Assembly (NCBI RefSeq): GCF_012935715.1
Contig: NZ_CP052860.1
Coordinates: 4,154,001-4,218,000 of the forward strand
Reading direction: 5' to 3'
Length of the DNA stretch: 64,000 nt
Source of the DNA: Pseudomonas sp. ADAK13
GTDB taxonomy: Bacteria; Pseudomonadota; Gammaproteobacteria; Pseudomonadales; Pseudomonadaceae
Below, piece after piece: positions 9,021 to 20,444 of this stretch. Both the position numbers and the translations under genes were made by a program. The notes beneath the pieces are model-generated. The model searched no databases. It was not told the DNA's origin and saw nothing but the letters and a program-made list of their open reading frames with translations. Position 1 is the first letter of the stretch, and each line of letters starts with the position of its first letter.

Positions 9021-9049
9021 AAAATTGTGCGGCCCCAGGGTGGAGCCGC
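9021..9049 (-). terminator. Probable terminator of the DUF2897-like gene
   Basis: Read on the minus strand: stem GCGGCTCC / GGGGCCGC (9029-9049) followed by a U-rich ACAATTTTG tract, a few bases after the stop at 9057. Confidence 0.5.
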
Positions 9050-9056
9050 TTCAGGA

Positions 9057-9224
9057 TCAGCGATCCTGTGCGTCCTTGGCGTCCGCTTGGGCGTTGCGTT
9101 CGGCCACGCGTTGGCGTTGTTCCTCGGTCAGTTCAACCTTGTTGGCGCTGTCTCGCAGCATCAACAAACCACCGACGATCGAGCCGATCGCGACCACTAA
9201 AATCAACCAGGCATACCACGGCAT
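9057..9224 (-). CDS. Small single-span membrane protein, DUF2897-like
   Basis: 55 aa: one hydrophobic span (WYAWLILVVAIGSIVGGLLML, about 3-23) followed by a charged tail rich in E, Q, R and A. ATG 9224 is chosen because it directly follows an AAGGAG site; an upstream extension to 9266 would run through a hairpin. It resembles the short DUF2897 proteins of Pseudomonas, function unknown. Confidence 0.7.
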   Translation of the reverse strand: MPWYAWLILVVAIGSIVGGLLMLRDSANKVELTEEQRQRVAERNAQADAKDAQDR

Positions 9225-9239
9225 AGGGTTCTCCTTGAG

Positions 9240-9278
9240 GCAGCAAACCGTGGAAAAATTTCCCACGGTAGTTGCTGC
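9240..9278 (-). other. Strong stem-loop next to the ribosome binding site of the DUF2897-like gene
   Basis: Near-perfect inverted repeat: outer arms GCAGCAA / TTGCTGC, inner arms CCGTGG / CCACGG. On the minus strand the hairpin ends within a few bases of the AAGGAG of the gene at 9224. No T-run follows, so it is not a simple terminator of the permease gene; it could stabilise a processed mRNA end or affect translation. Confidence 0.55.
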
Positions 9279-9333
9279 TTTGAGTAACGGGCTTTCTTAG
9301 TAGTTCATTGTAGGCCCGTTCCTGCGCAAGGTC

Positions 9334-10698
9334 TCAGAGCCCAGTCAACATCGCATCTGCCGGCGCATCGGCGCGGTCTTGTGCGGTCAGTTGGAAGTAC
9401 ACAAAACCCACCACCATGAAGCCCAGGAAGATCAGCCCGATCAACGCGTTGAACCACGCCATTGCCACCAGGCATACCACCGCCAGCACCAGGGCAATCC
9501 CCGGCACGACGGGATAGCCTGGGGCGCGGAAGGTGCGTTCCAGCAGCGGCTCGGTTTTGCGCAGTTTGAACAGGCTGAGCATGCTCATGATGTACATGAC
9601 GATGGCACCGAACACCGCCATGGTGATCATCGCGGCGGTCAGGGTCATGCCGCCCAGGTTGATCAGTCCGTCGCTGTAGATGGCGGCGATGCCGACGATG
9701 CCGCCGGCGATGATTGCCCGGTGCGGCGTCTGGAAACGCGACAGTTTGGCCAGGAAAGAGGGCAGGTAGCCCGCGCGCGCCAGGGCAAAGAACTGGCGGG
9801 AGTAGCCCAGGATGATCCCGTGGAAGCTGGCCACCAGGCCGAACAGGCCGATCCACACCAGCATGTGGAGCCAGCCCGAGCTGTCGCCGACCACGGTTTT
9901 CATCGCCTGGGGCAGCGGGTCGTTGATGTTCGACAGGGTGCGCCAGTCACCGACGCCGCCGGCAAAGAACATCACGCCCATGGCCAGAATCACCAGGGTG
10001 AGGATGCCGCTGATGTAGGCCTTTGGAATGGTGCGCTTGGGATCTTTCGCTTCTTCGGCGGCCATGGCGGCGCCTTCGATGGCGAGGAAGAACCAGATGG
10101 CAAATGGAATGGCCGCAAACATCCCGGCGATCGCCGGCGCACCAAAGGTGTCGGAACCGGCCCAGCCGTTGAGGGCGAAGTTGCTGAAGCTGAAGGCGGG
10201 GGCCACCACACCCATGAATACCAGCAGTTCGGCCACGGCAAGTACGCACACCACCAGTTCGAAAGTCGCCGCCAGCTTCACGCCGAGAATGTTCAGGCCC
10301 ATGAACACGATGTAGGCGCCGACGGCTGCGTGTTTCGGATCCAGCGCCGGGAACTGCACGTTCAAATACGCACCGATTGCGAGGGCGATGGCCGGTGGGG
10401 CGAAGACGAACTCAATCAGCGTTGCCAGCCCGGCAATCAAGCCACCTTTCTCACCAAATGCCCGACGGCTGTAGGCAAACGGACCGCCAGCGTGAGGAAT
10501 GGCGGTGGTCAGTTCGGTGAAACTGAATATAAAGCAGGTATACATGGCGGCGACCATCAATGAGGTCACCAGGAAGCCCAGCGTTCCCGCGACGCCCCAG
10601 CCGTAGCTCCAGCCGAAATACTCGCCGGAAATCACCAGCCCGACGGCGATGCCCCACAAATGCAGGGTGCCCAAGGTGGGTTTGAGTTGTGTGTTCAT
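9334..10698 (-). CDS. eat: APC-superfamily permease, probably ethanolamine permease (Eat)
   Basis: 454 aa, about 12 membrane spans. The start TLHLWGIAVGLVISGEYFGWSYGWGVAGTLGFL and the segments AIPHAGGPFAYSRRAFGE and EEAKDPKRTIPKAYISGI match the ethanolamine permease branch of the APC family. ATG 10698 follows AGGGAG at good spacing; the longer upstream frame runs into a REP element and is not coding. Expected to import ethanolamine at the inner membrane. Ethanolamine ammonia-lyase genes are not next to it in this window, so substrate is inferred from family only. Confidence 0.8.
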   Translation of the reverse strand: MNTQLKPTLGTLHLWGIAVGLVISGEYFGWSYGWGVAGTLGFLVTSLMVAAMYTCFIFSFTELTTAIPHAGGPFAYSRRAFGEKGGLIAGLATLIEFVFAPPAIALAIGAYLNVQFPALDPKHAAVGAYIVFMGLNILGVKLAATFELVVCVLAVAELLVFMGVVAPAFSFSNFALNGWAGSDTFGAPAIAGMFAAIPFAIWFFLAIEGAAMAAEEAKDPKRTIPKAYISGILTLVILAMGVMFFAGGVGDWRTLSNINDPLPQAMKTVVGDSSGWLHMLVWIGLFGLVASFHGIILGYSRQFFALARAGYLPSFLAKLSRFQTPHRAIIAGGIVGIAAIYSDGLINLGGMTLTAAMITMAVFGAIVMYIMSMLSLFKLRKTEPLLERTFRAPGYPVVPGIALVLAVVCLVAMAWFNALIGLIFLGFMVVGFVYFQLTAQDRADAPADAMLTGL

Positions 10699-11042
10699 CG
10701 TGTAGCTCTCCCTGAACGGTTTGGAATGTTTCAGGGCATTGCAGCGGGCATGCCATTCACCTGTGCCGTGTCGTAAAGGCGCCGAACTGTCGCCGAGGGG
10801 ACGGTTTGGCGTTTGAATCATTTCAAGCGCTGCACCAGATGAGGGCGTTGGTGTCTGGTCTGACGCTATCGCGGGCAAGCCCGGCTCCCACATTTGAAGT
10901 GCATACCCCCTGTAAACCCCGCATAAACCCACTCTTTACGCCGTCTTTACGCCCCACCCATACCGTCGCTCTCGTTCCTTTACGCCACTCCTGCGGACAA
11001 TCCTCCTACACGCGGCAGTCGCCGCACGACGGAGAAACTTCC
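10699..11042. other. 344-base divergent region between the permease and kdpF
   Basis: Holds the upstream regions of both operons and a single REP unit (10868-10897). No gene is supported. A KdpE binding site would be expected near 10960-11030, but no T-rich operator could be picked out by eye. Confidence 0.5.
10868..10897. repeat. REP element (GCGGGCAAGCCCGGCTCCCAC type)
   Basis: Same core as the pair at 15533-15633: palindromic GCGGGCAAGCCCGGC plus the GCTCCCACATTTG tail. Single unit, in the permease/kdp spacer. Confidence 0.85.
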
Positions 11043-11132
11043 ATGAGCGTTCTGGACGGGGTGTCACTGCTGTTGGCTGTGGCGCTGTTCATTTATCTGC
11101 TGGTTGCGCTGTTACGCGCGGATCGGAACTAG
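11043..11132 (+). CDS. kdpF: KdpF, small subunit of the K+-transporting ATPase
   Basis: 29 aa, too short for many gene callers: MSVLDGVSLLLAVALFIYLLVALLRADRN, one membrane span with the basic end typical of KdpF. A GGAG site lies 8 bases upstream. It stabilises the KdpABC complex. First gene of the kdpFABC operon, 9 bases before kdpA. Confidence 0.92.
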   Translation: MSVLDGVSLLLAVALFIYLLVALLRADRN

Positions 11133-11141
11133 GAGCAGGCT

Positions 11142-12836
11142 ATGCACAGTTATGACTATTGGCTGATCATCGCCTTCTTTGCCTTGGTGCTGATTCCGGC
11201 ACCGGCCCTGGGGCGGTTCTACTACAAGGTAATGGAAGGGCAGCGAACCTGGCTCACGCCGGTGTTCGGCCCGGTCGAGCGCGTTTGCTATCGCCTTTCG
11301 GGTGTCGATGCAGACCAGGAACAGAGCTGGCAGAAATACGCGCTGGCGTTGCTTGCGTTCAACCTTGCCGGTTTTGTGCTGCTGTTCGGCATCCTGGTGT
11401 TCCAGGAATACCTGCCGCTGAACCCGCAGAAATTGCCGGGTCAGGAATGGACCCTGGCGTTCAATACCGCGATCAGTTTCATGACCAACACCAACTGGCA
11501 GAACTACAGCGGTGAAGCGTCCCTGAGCTACCTCAGTCAGATGGTCGGCCTCACCGTGCAGAACTTCGTCAGTGCCGCCACCGGCCTCGCCGTACTGGTC
11601 GCGTTGTGCCGTGGGATCGGTCGCAAATCCACCAAGACCCTGGGCAACTTCTGGGTCGACATGACCCGCGCCACCCTCTACGGCCTGTTGCCGTTGTGCC
11701 TGGTGTTTGCGTTGTTCCTGGTGTGGCAGGGCGTGCCACAAACCTTCGCTCACTACGTTAACGCCGTGACCATGCAAGGCGTTGACCAGGTGATTCCACT
11801 GGGCCCGGCCGCCAGCCAGATTGCGATCAAGCAATTGGGCACCAACGGCGGTGGCTTCTTCGGGGTCAACTCGGCGCATCCGTTCGAGGACCCGACTGCC
11901 TGGGCCAACCTGTTTGAGCTGGGCGCGATCATCCTGATTCCCGTAGCGCTGGTGTTCACCTTTGGCCATTACGTGAAAGACCTGCGTCAGAGCCGGGCGA
12001 TCCTCGGTTGCATGCTGGCCTTGTTCATCATCGGCGGTGCAACCGCGATGTGGGCCGAGTACCAGCCCAACCCCGCGCTGAACAACCCGGCGGTGGAACA
12101 GGCCGCGCCGCAGGAAGGTAAAGAAGCGCGCTTCGGCACTACCGGCACTGTGTTGTGGTCGGTGGCCACCACCGCCGCGTCCAACGGTTCGGTCAACGGT
12201 ATGCAAGACAGCCTCAACCCGCTGAGCGGCATGGTGTCGCTGGTCAACATGATGGTCGGCGAAGTGATCTTCGGCGGCGTCGGTGCCGGCATGTACGGCA
12301 TGTTGCTCAACGTGTTGATCGCGGTGTTCCTCGCCGGCCTGATGATTGGCCGCACGCCGGAATACCTCGGCAAGAAACTCCAGACCCGGGAAGTGCAATT
12401 ACTGGTGGTGACCTTGCTGGTGATGCCGGTGGGTACCCTCGTACTGGGCGCCATAGCCGCCAGCCTGCCTGGCCCGGCCGGTGCCATCAGTAACCCTGGC
12501 CCCCACGGTTTCAGCCAGTTGCTGTACGCCTACACCTCGGCCAGTGCCAACAACGGTTCGACGTTCGGCGGCTTCAGTGCCAACACCGCGTTCCACAACC
12601 TGATGTTGAGCCTGTCGATGTTGCTGGGCCGCTTCGGCTACATCCTCCCGGTTCTGGCTCTGGCCGGCAGCCTGGCGATGAAGAAGACCGCACCGATTGG
12701 CCAGAACAGCTTCCCGACCCACGGCCCGCTGTTCGTGACCCTGTTGACCGTGACCATTTTGCTGGTGGGCGGCCTGACCTTCCTGCCGACGCTGGCACTT
12801 GGGCCTATCGCTGAACATCTGAGCATGGGCTTCTAA
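11142..12836 (+). CDS. kdpA: KdpA, K+-translocating subunit
   Basis: 564 aa, full length. KdpA is a channel-like subunit of the SKT superfamily in which four pore loops form the K+ selectivity filter. The loops are visible around NTNWQNYSGE (about 115), TNGGGFFGVNSAHPFE (about 230), ATTAASNGSVNGMQD (about 350) and ANNGSTFGGFSANT (about 470). About ten membrane spans. It forms with KdpB, KdpC and KdpF an ATP-driven inner-membrane K+ importer used under K+ limitation. Six bases separate it from kdpB. Confidence 0.97.
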   Translation: MHSYDYWLIIAFFALVLIPAPALGRFYYKVMEGQRTWLTPVFGPVERVCYRLSGVDADQEQSWQKYALALLAFNLAGFVLLFGILVFQEYLPLNPQKLPGQEWTLAFNTAISFMTNTNWQNYSGEASLSYLSQMVGLTVQNFVSAATGLAVLVALCRGIGRKSTKTLGNFWVDMTRATLYGLLPLCLVFALFLVWQGVPQTFAHYVNAVTMQGVDQVIPLGPAASQIAIKQLGTNGGGFFGVNSAHPFEDPTAWANLFELGAIILIPVALVFTFGHYVKDLRQSRAILGCMLALFIIGGATAMWAEYQPNPALNNPAVEQAAPQEGKEARFGTTGTVLWSVATTAASNGSVNGMQDSLNPLSGMVSLVNMMVGEVIFGGVGAGMYGMLLNVLIAVFLAGLMIGRTPEYLGKKLQTREVQLLVVTLLVMPVGTLVLGAIAASLPGPAGAISNPGPHGFSQLLYAYTSASANNGSTFGGFSANTAFHNLMLSLSMLLGRFGYILPVLALAGSLAMKKTAPIGQNSFPTHGPLFVTLLTVTILLVGGLTFLPTLALGPIAEHLSMGF

Positions 12837-12842
12837 GGGGAT

Positions 12843-14906
<2,064 letters not shown>

Positions 14907-14973
14907 CCCGATGCCTGCAGGTGCCGGCAAACTGGTGCCTGCAGGTTGCAATGACCGAATTGAGGAATTTGAA

Positions 14974-15519
14974 ATGTCCAACATGATCCGCCCGGCCCTG
15001 AGCCTGCTGGTGTTGATGTCCCTGATCACCGGCGTGGCCTATCCCCTGGTTGTCACCGGTGTCGCGCAAGTCGCTTTCCCCGACCAGGCCAACGGCAGCC
15101 TGGTACACGATGCCAGCGGCAAGGTGCGTGGTTCGAGCCTGATTGCCCAGGACTTCACCGGTGACGGCTGGTTCCACCCACGGCCATCTGCGGGTGCGTT
15201 TGCTACCGTTTCCAGCAGTGCCAGCAACCTCGGCCCAAGCAACCCGGCGCTGGCTACCCGGGTATTCGACGACGCCAACAAACTGCTGGTGCCAGGCCAG
15301 GGGCCGGTGCCCATGGCAATGCTGACTACCTCCGGCAGCGGTCTTGATCCACACTTGCCACCACAGGCAATTGCCTATCAACTGGCCCGGGTAGCCGCCG
15401 CGCGTAATCTGCCGGTGGCGACCCTGGAGCGTCTGATGGACGAGCACATCGAAAGCCCGCTGGTGGGGCCACCGGTGGTGAACGTTTTGGCGCTGAACAT
15501 GGCCTTGGAAAAGTTGTAA
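14974..15519 (+). CDS. kdpC: KdpC, accessory subunit of the K+-transporting ATPase
   Basis: 181 aa. One N-terminal span ([24 protein letters not shown]) and a periplasmic domain with the family blocks GSLI(A)[21 protein letters not shown] and [12 protein letters not shown] 14974 has GAGGA 7 bases upstream, while the longer frame to 14911 starts inside repetitive CCTGCAGGT sequence. The 67-base gap to kdpB is longer than the other kdp gaps. KdpC is needed for assembly and helps hold nucleotide at KdpB. Confidence 0.95.
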   Translation: MSNMIRPALSLLVLMSLITGVAYPLVVTGVAQVAFPDQANGSLVHDASGKVRGSSLIAQDFTGDGWFHPRPSAGAFATVSSSASNLGPSNPALATRVFDDANKLLVPGQGPVPMAMLTTSGSGLDPHLPPQAIAYQLARVAAARNLPVATLERLMDEHIESPLVGPPVVNVLALNMALEKL

Positions 15520-15532
15520 GCAGTGGCGCCGC

Positions 15533-15633
15533 CAATCGCGGGCAAGCCCGCTCCCACAGTTGATCTTTGTTGAACACAAAGTCTGGATTCACTGAAGATC
15601 AAATGTGGGAGCCGGGCTTGCCCGCGATGACGG
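15533..15633. repeat. Inverted REP pair (REPIN-like) between kdpC and kdpD
   Basis: Two REP units in opposite orientation, ATCGCGGGCAAGCCCGCTC at 15535 and GAGCCGGGCTTGCCCGCGAT ending near 15628, separated by about 40 bases. The pair can fold into a long hairpin and separates the structural genes from the regulators. Confidence 0.9.
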
Positions 15634-15675
15634 CGTCACTATCACCACATCAACACCTGAAGGAAGACTGCCCGC

Positions 15676-18327
15676 ATGAGCGACTCCGGCCGCGCCGATG
15701 CCCTGTTAGCCGAACTGCCACGGGACGGCCGCGGCCGGCTCAAAGTCTTCCTCGGCGCCGCTCCCGGCGTGGGCAAGACCTACGCCATGCTCCAGGCCGC
15801 CCACACTCAGATGCGCCAGGGCGTGCGACTGATTGCCGGCGTAGTGGAAACCCACGGCCGCGCCGAGACCGAAGCCTTGCTCAGCGGCCTGCCGCAACAG
15901 CCGCTGCTGCGCTCCGAATACCGTGGCGTGATGCTGGAGGAAATGGACCTCGACGGCCTGCTCGCCGCCAGGCCCAAACTGGTGCTGGTGGACGAGCTGG
16001 CCCACAGCAACGCCCCCGGCAGCCGTCACGAAAAACGCTGGCAAGACATTCAGGAATTGCTCTCTGCCGGCATCAACGTATTCACCACGGTCAACGTCCA
16101 GCACCTGGAAAGCCTCAACGACCAGGTACGCGGCATCACCGGCGTGCAAGTGCGTGAGACCTTGCCCGACTGGGTCCTGCAGGAAGCCGACGAGCTGCTG
16201 TTGATCGACCTGCCATCCCGCGAACTGCTGGAGCGTTTGCGCGACGGCAAGGTCTACGTGCCGGAACAGGCCCGCGCCGCCATCGACGCCTTCTTCACCC
16301 AGACCAACCTCATGGCCCTGCGCGAGCTGGCGATGCAAACCGCTGCGGCCCACGTCGACGACGACCTGGCCCAGGGTTACCGCCAACTGGGCCAGGCCGC
16401 GCCCGCCGTGCGCGGCCGGCTGCTGGTGGGCGTGGACGGCGATGCCCAGGCCGAACGCCTGGTGCGTCATGCCAGCCGTGTGGCCCAGCGTCGGCATTTG
16501 CCGTGGAGCCTGGTGCATGTGGATAACGGCCGGGTGCGGGATGAGCAGTCGCGCCTGCGCTTGCAAAACGCCCAGCAACTGGCCGAGCGCCTTGGCGGTG
16601 AAGTGGTGTTGCTGCGGGCGGGGGAGGTGGCGAAGACGCTGATCCAGCATGCGGCTGAACGGCGGGCCAGCTTGATTCTGGTGGGGCAATCGCGGCCGCG
16701 CTGGCGGCGTAATCTGTTTGGCGGCGGCTTGGCCGCGCGCCTGCTGCGTAATGCCCGGGGTCTGGAAATCAACGTCCTCGACAGCGACGAAATCCCGGCC
16801 CCGCCACGCCTGCCGGATGTGCGTGGGCTCGTGTGGTTTGACTATGCGCTGGCGGTGGTAGCGACCGTGATCGCGGCGGCCGTCGCCTGGGGTGTCGCCA
16901 GTGTGCTGCCGTTGCCGAACATCTCGCTGGTGTTCCTGGCCGCCGTGCTCCTGGTGGCGGTGCGCAGCAGTCTGGGCCCGGCGCTGGCATGTGCGGCGTT
17001 GTCTTTCCTGAGCTACGACTTCCTGTTTATCCCGCCGAATTTCTCTTTCGCGATCCAGCGTGAAGAGGACGTGCTGACGCTGTTGTTCTTCCTGCTGATG
17101 GCGGCGCTCACCGGCAACCTCGCCGCGCGCCAGCGCCGGCAGTTGCAGGCGTTGCGCGATACCCAGGAAGAAACCACCGAGCTGCTCGACCTGTCGCGCA
17201 AGCTCACCGCCGCCACGGATCGCCAGGCGGTGATCAGTGCCGCCGCGCACCATCTGGAAGGCTGGAGCGACCTGCAATTGTGCCTGCTTAACCGCGACGG
17301 GCAGGGCGACTGGAAGGTCGAGACCGGCGGCCCGATCACCTTCACCGAAGCCGAGCGCGCTGCCGCCGATTGGGCCTGGCAACATGATCAGCCGGCAGGC
17401 ATGGGCACCGGCACCTTGCCGTTTGGTCGCTGGTGGTGGTGGCCGTTGTCCAGCGAGGAGGGGCCGTTGGGCCTGCTGGGTGTCAGCCCGAAAGCCGGTC
17501 TCGAATTGAGCGGCCAACGCCGTCGCCTGCTCACCGCCTTGAGCCAGCCATTGGCCCAGGCCCTGGCCCGTGCGCAACTCGGCCAGGAACTGGAAGCGGC
17601 GCGCCTGCATGGCGAAACCGAGCAATTACGCAGCGCGTTGCTGGCCTCGGTGTCCCATGATTTACGCACGCCGCTGACCTCCATGCGCGGCAGCATCGAC
17701 AGCCTGCTGGCCCTCGGTGAGGCGATTCCCCTGGAGGATCGCCGGGAGTTGCTGGAAGGCACCCGCGATGAAGCCGAGCGCCTCGACCGCTACATCCAGA
17801 ACCTGCTGGACATGACCCGCCTGGGCCACGGCGCCCTGAAGCTGGCGCGGGATTGGGTTTCTCCCGGTGATATCGTCGGCAGTTCCCTGGGCCGCTTGCG
17901 CGCGGTATTGGCGCCGCTGCAAGTGACCACCGACGTGCCGCCCGAGCTGCCACTGCTCTACGTGCATGCGGCCTTGATCGAGCAGGCGCTGGTCAACGTA
18001 TTGGAAAACGCCGCACGCTTCTCGCCGCCCCAAGGTCGCTTGAAGCTCAGCGCGGGCGTGGTGGATAACCAATTGTTTTTTGCCGTCGCCGATGAAGGCC
18101 CGGGCATTCCCGAGGAGGAGCGTGCGAAGATTTTCGACATGTTCTACACCGCCGCCAGAGGTGATCGTGGCGGGCAGGGCACCGGGCTCGGTCTGGCGAT
18201 CTGCCAGGGCATGGTCGGTGCCCACGGCGGGCATATCAGCGTGGCCGACGGCATTGAAGGCCGCGGCACCTGCATCACTTTATTCCTGCCATTGCAGGCC
18301 CAGCCTGGCCTGGAAAGCGAACCTTGA
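15676..18327 (+). CDS. kdpD: KdpD, sensor histidine kinase for K+ limitation
   Basis: 883 aa. N-terminal KdpD domain with Walker A GAAPGVGKT (27-35) and LVDELAHSNAPGSRHEKRWQD, then a Usp-like domain (about 250-360), a four-helix membrane block (about 395-500), a GAF-like region, and a kinase core with H661 in SVSHDLRTPLTS, N-box VLENAARFSPP and G-boxes DEGPGIPEEE and GTGLGLAIC. It phosphorylates KdpE, which activates kdpFABC. Separated from kdpC by REP sequences, so it may have its own promoter. Confidence 0.97.
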   Translation: MSDSGRADALLAELPRDGRGRLKVFLGAAPGVGKTYAMLQAAHTQMRQGVRLIAGVVETHGRAETEALLSGLPQQPLLRSEYRGVMLEEMDLDGLLAARPKLVLVDELAHSNAPGSRHEKRWQDIQELLSAGINVFTTVNVQHLESLNDQVRGITGVQVRETLPDWVLQEADELLLIDLPSRELLERLRDGKVYVPEQARAAIDAFFTQTNLMALRELAMQTAAAHVDDDLAQGYRQLGQAAPAVRGRLLVGVDGDAQAERLVRHASRVAQRRHLPWSLVHVDNGRVRDEQSRLRLQNAQQLAERLGGEVVLLRAGEVAKTLIQHAAERRASLILVGQSRPRWRRNLFGGGLAARLLRNARGLEINVLDSDEIPAPPRLPDVRGLVWFDYALAVVATVIAAAVAWGVASVLPLPNISLVFLAAVLLVAVRSSLGPALACAALSFLSYDFLFIPPNFSFAIQREEDVLTLLFFLLMAALTGNLAARQRRQLQALRDTQEETTELLDLSRKLTAATDRQAVISAAAHHLEGWSDLQLCLLNRDGQGDWKVETGGPITFTEAERAAADWAWQHDQPAGMGTGTLPFGRWWWWPLSSEEGPLGLLGVSPKAGLELSGQRRRLLTALSQPLAQALARAQLGQELEAARLHGETEQLRSALLASVSHDLRTPLTSMRGSIDSLLALGEAIPLEDRRELLEGTRDEAERLDRYIQNLLDMTRLGHGALKLARDWVSPGDIVGSSLGRLRAVLAPLQVTTDVPPELPLLYVHAALIEQALVNVLENAARFSPPQGRLKLSAGVVDNQLFFAVADEGPGIPEEERAKIFDMFYTAARGDRGGQGTGLGLAICQGMVGAHGGHISVADGIEGRGTCITLFLPLQAQPGLESEP

Positions 18328-18364
18328 GCTACCCTCTTTTCTTCACGGATTTTGATTGGACACC

Positions 18365-19060
18365 ATGAGCCAGACTGCGACGATTTTGGTCATTGACGAC
18401 GAACCGCAGATCCGCAAGTTCTTGCGTATCAGCCTGGCCTCCCAGGGCTACAAAGTGATTGAGGCCGGCACCGGCAACGAAGGCCTGGCCCAGGCCGCCT
18501 TGAGTAAACCGGACCTGCTGGTGCTCGACCTCGGCCTGCCGGACATGGACGGCCAGCAGGTGCTGCGTGAGTTTCGTGAGTGGTCCACGGTACCGGTGCT
18601 GGTGTTGTCGGTGCGAGCCAGCGAAGTGCAAAAAGTCGAGGCACTGGACAACGGCGCCAATGACTATGTGACCAAGCCGTTTGGCATCCAGGAGTTTCTC
18701 GCGCGGGTGCGCGCGTTGCTGCGCCAGGCGCCGGCGGGGGAGGCCCAGGAAGCGGCGTTGCGCTTTGGCCCGTTGACGGTAGACCTGGCCTATCGCCGGG
18801 TGCTGCTGGACGGTGTCGAAGTGGCGCTGACCCGCAAGGAATACGCGGTGCTGGCGCAGCTGGCGCGGCATCCCGGGCGGGTGATTACCCAGCAGCAACT
18901 GCTCAAGGATATCTGGGGCCCGACCCATACCGAGGACAGCCATTACCTGCGGATTGTGGTGGGGCACCTGCGCCAGAAGCTGGCGGATGATCCGACTCAG
19001 CCACGGTTTATCGTGACTGAGGCCGGTGTTGGGTATCGGCTATTGAACACCGAAGCCTGA
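18365..19060 (+). CDS. kdpE: KdpE, response regulator
   Basis: 231 aa OmpR-type regulator. Receiver domain with acidic pocket DDE (11-13), phospho-acceptor D55 in LVLDLGLPDMDG, and lysine in DYVTKPFG; C-terminal winged helix ending EAGVGYRLL. ATG 18365 is preferred over the TTG nine bases earlier. It follows kdpD by 37 bases. Confidence 0.97.
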   Translation: MSQTATILVIDDEPQIRKFLRISLASQGYKVIEAGTGNEGLAQAALSKPDLLVLDLGLPDMDGQQVLREFREWSTVPVLVLSVRASEVQKVEALDNGANDYVTKPFGIQEFLARVRALLRQAPAGEAQEAALRFGPLTVDLAYRRVLLDGVEVALTRKEYAVLAQLARHPGRVITQQQLLKDIWGPTHTEDSHYLRIVVGHLRQKLADDPTQPRFIVTEAGVGYRLLNTEA

Positions 19061-19075
19061 AGCGTTAGCTCAACC

Positions 19076-19169
19076 TGTGGCGAGGGAGCTTGCTCCCGTT
19101 GGAGTGCGCAGCGCTTCCAGGATTTTGGGGCCGCTACGCAGCCCAACGGGAGCAAGCTCCCTCGCCACA
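19076..19169. repeat. Inverted REP pair of the GTGGCGAGGGAGC type
   Basis: TGTGGCGAGGGAGCTTGCTC at 19076 and its inverted copy ending 19169 (GAGCAAGCTCCCTCGCCACA), arms of 27 bases, loop about 40. It follows kdpE and faces the end of the patatin gene, so it may also act as a transcription end. A different REP family from the one at 15.5 kb. Confidence 0.92.
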
Positions 19170-19189
19170 AAAGCACTAGTCATAAAACG

Positions 19190-20227
19190 TCAGTGTTGCT
19201 CACTCTCATACCGGTCCAGTGTATCGCTGGCAATCTCCCGCCCCAGTGCGATCAACTCCGGCGCCTTGTAGAACTCGAAAAACCGACAAACCCGCTTCGG
19301 CACGTTGATCAGGATATCCGGCGGGTACCCGGCGATCTTGTACTGCGCCAACGACGTCTGCATCACCTCAAAACTCTGGTTGATCAAATCCAGCAGCGAC
19401 GCCGGCCCCACGTTATCGATGATGAACGAACCGGTCGCCGACTTCGGCGCGCCGGCCTTTTCCGGTGCGGCCGCCGGTTGCTGCGCTTCGGGTTCGGCAG
19501 ACTCCAGCCACGGGTTGATATCGGCAGCCTGGGCCAACAGCGCTTCCTGCTCCAGCATTAACAGCTGCTCTGCCTGCTTGCGGCGAAACGGCAAGTGCGA
19601 ACCCAGTGAACGCACCAGGTTGTCGAAGCGGCTCCTGAACGCCGGCGGACGCTGGATCACCGGCAGCGTGTAGTGCTTCTGGTTGGTGGAGTTGAGGTTG
19701 ACCGCAATGATCAGGTCGCAGTGGCTCGACACCACCGGCACGATCGGCAAAGGGTTCAAGAGGCCGCCGTCCACCAGCATGCGGTTGCCCTGCATCACCG
19801 GGGTAAACAGGCTGGGAATTGCCGCCGAGGCGCGCATGGCCTGGTGCAGGCAGCCTTCCTGGAACCAGATCTCCTGCTGGTTGGTCAGGTCGGTCGCCAC
19901 GGCGGTGTAGGGAATGCGCAGGTCTTCGATATTGATCTCGCCGACGATCTTGCGGATCTGCCCAAAGACCTTTTCGCCACGGATCGCCCCCAGGCGAAAA
20001 CTCACGTCGACCAGGCGCAGCACGTCCAGGTAATCGAGGCTTTCGATCCAGTTTCGATACTCGTCCAGCTTGCCCGCGGCATAGATTCCGCCAACCACCG
20101 CCCCCATGGAGCAGCCCGCGATGCAGGCGATGTCGTAGCCGCGTTTTTCAATTTCCTCGATCACGCCGATATGGGCGTAGCCCCGGGCGCCGCCGGAGCC
20201 CAGCACCAATGCAACACGTTTCTTCAT
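19190..20227 (-). CDS. Patatin-like phospholipase (RssA-like)
   Basis: 345 aa. N-terminal patatin domain with the oxyanion loop GSGGARGYAHIGV (residues 9-21), nucleophile motif GCSMG (GxSxG, about 35-39) and the catalytic aspartate in VDGGLLNPLP. A C-terminal extension of about 100 residues is Ala/Pro/Glu-rich. Starts at ATG 20227 after AAGGA. No signal peptide, so a cytoplasmic lipid acyl hydrolase of the RssA/YchK type. Substrate unknown. Confidence 0.88.
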   Translation of the reverse strand: MKKRVALVLGSGGARGYAHIGVIEEIEKRGYDIACIAGCSMGAVVGGIYAAGKLDEYRNWIESLDYLDVLRLVDVSFRLGAIRGEKVFGQIRKIVGEINIEDLRIPYTAVATDLTNQQEIWFQEGCLHQAMRASAAIPSLFTPVMQGNRMLVDGGLLNPLPIVPVVSSHCDLIIAVNLNSTNQKHYTLPVIQRPPAFRSRFDNLVRSLGSHLPFRRKQAEQLLMLEQEALLAQAADINPWLESAEPEAQQPAAAPEKAGAPKSATGSFIIDNVGPASLLDLINQSFEVMQTSLAQYKIAGYPPDILINVPKRVCRFFEFYKAPELIALGREIASDTLDRYESEQH

Positions 20228-20444
20228 GACCTGATCCTTTGCAAAACAGGTGACCACAATGCACCCATCAAGGGGCGCGCTTCAATCATCAGCGCTGCAA
20301 CCGATTATTTTCGCGATCGGGCTACTCTGCTCGGGTATGCTCTGGCAATCGGCACTGCGGATTCAGGCAGTCGGATAAGGCACTTTTCGGTGTAGACAAC
20401 GTCTACACCTGTGACTGTTTTTTCTTTTCTTGAGGTGTCATTTG

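Noticed and set aside
10699..10932. N-terminal extension of the ethanolamine-type permease
   Set aside because: The extension contains the REP element and no family sequence; a good ribosome site precedes ATG 10698.
15706..17625. Long antisense frame within kdpD
   Set aside because: Shadow of kdpD; no ribosome site and Gln/His-rich composition.
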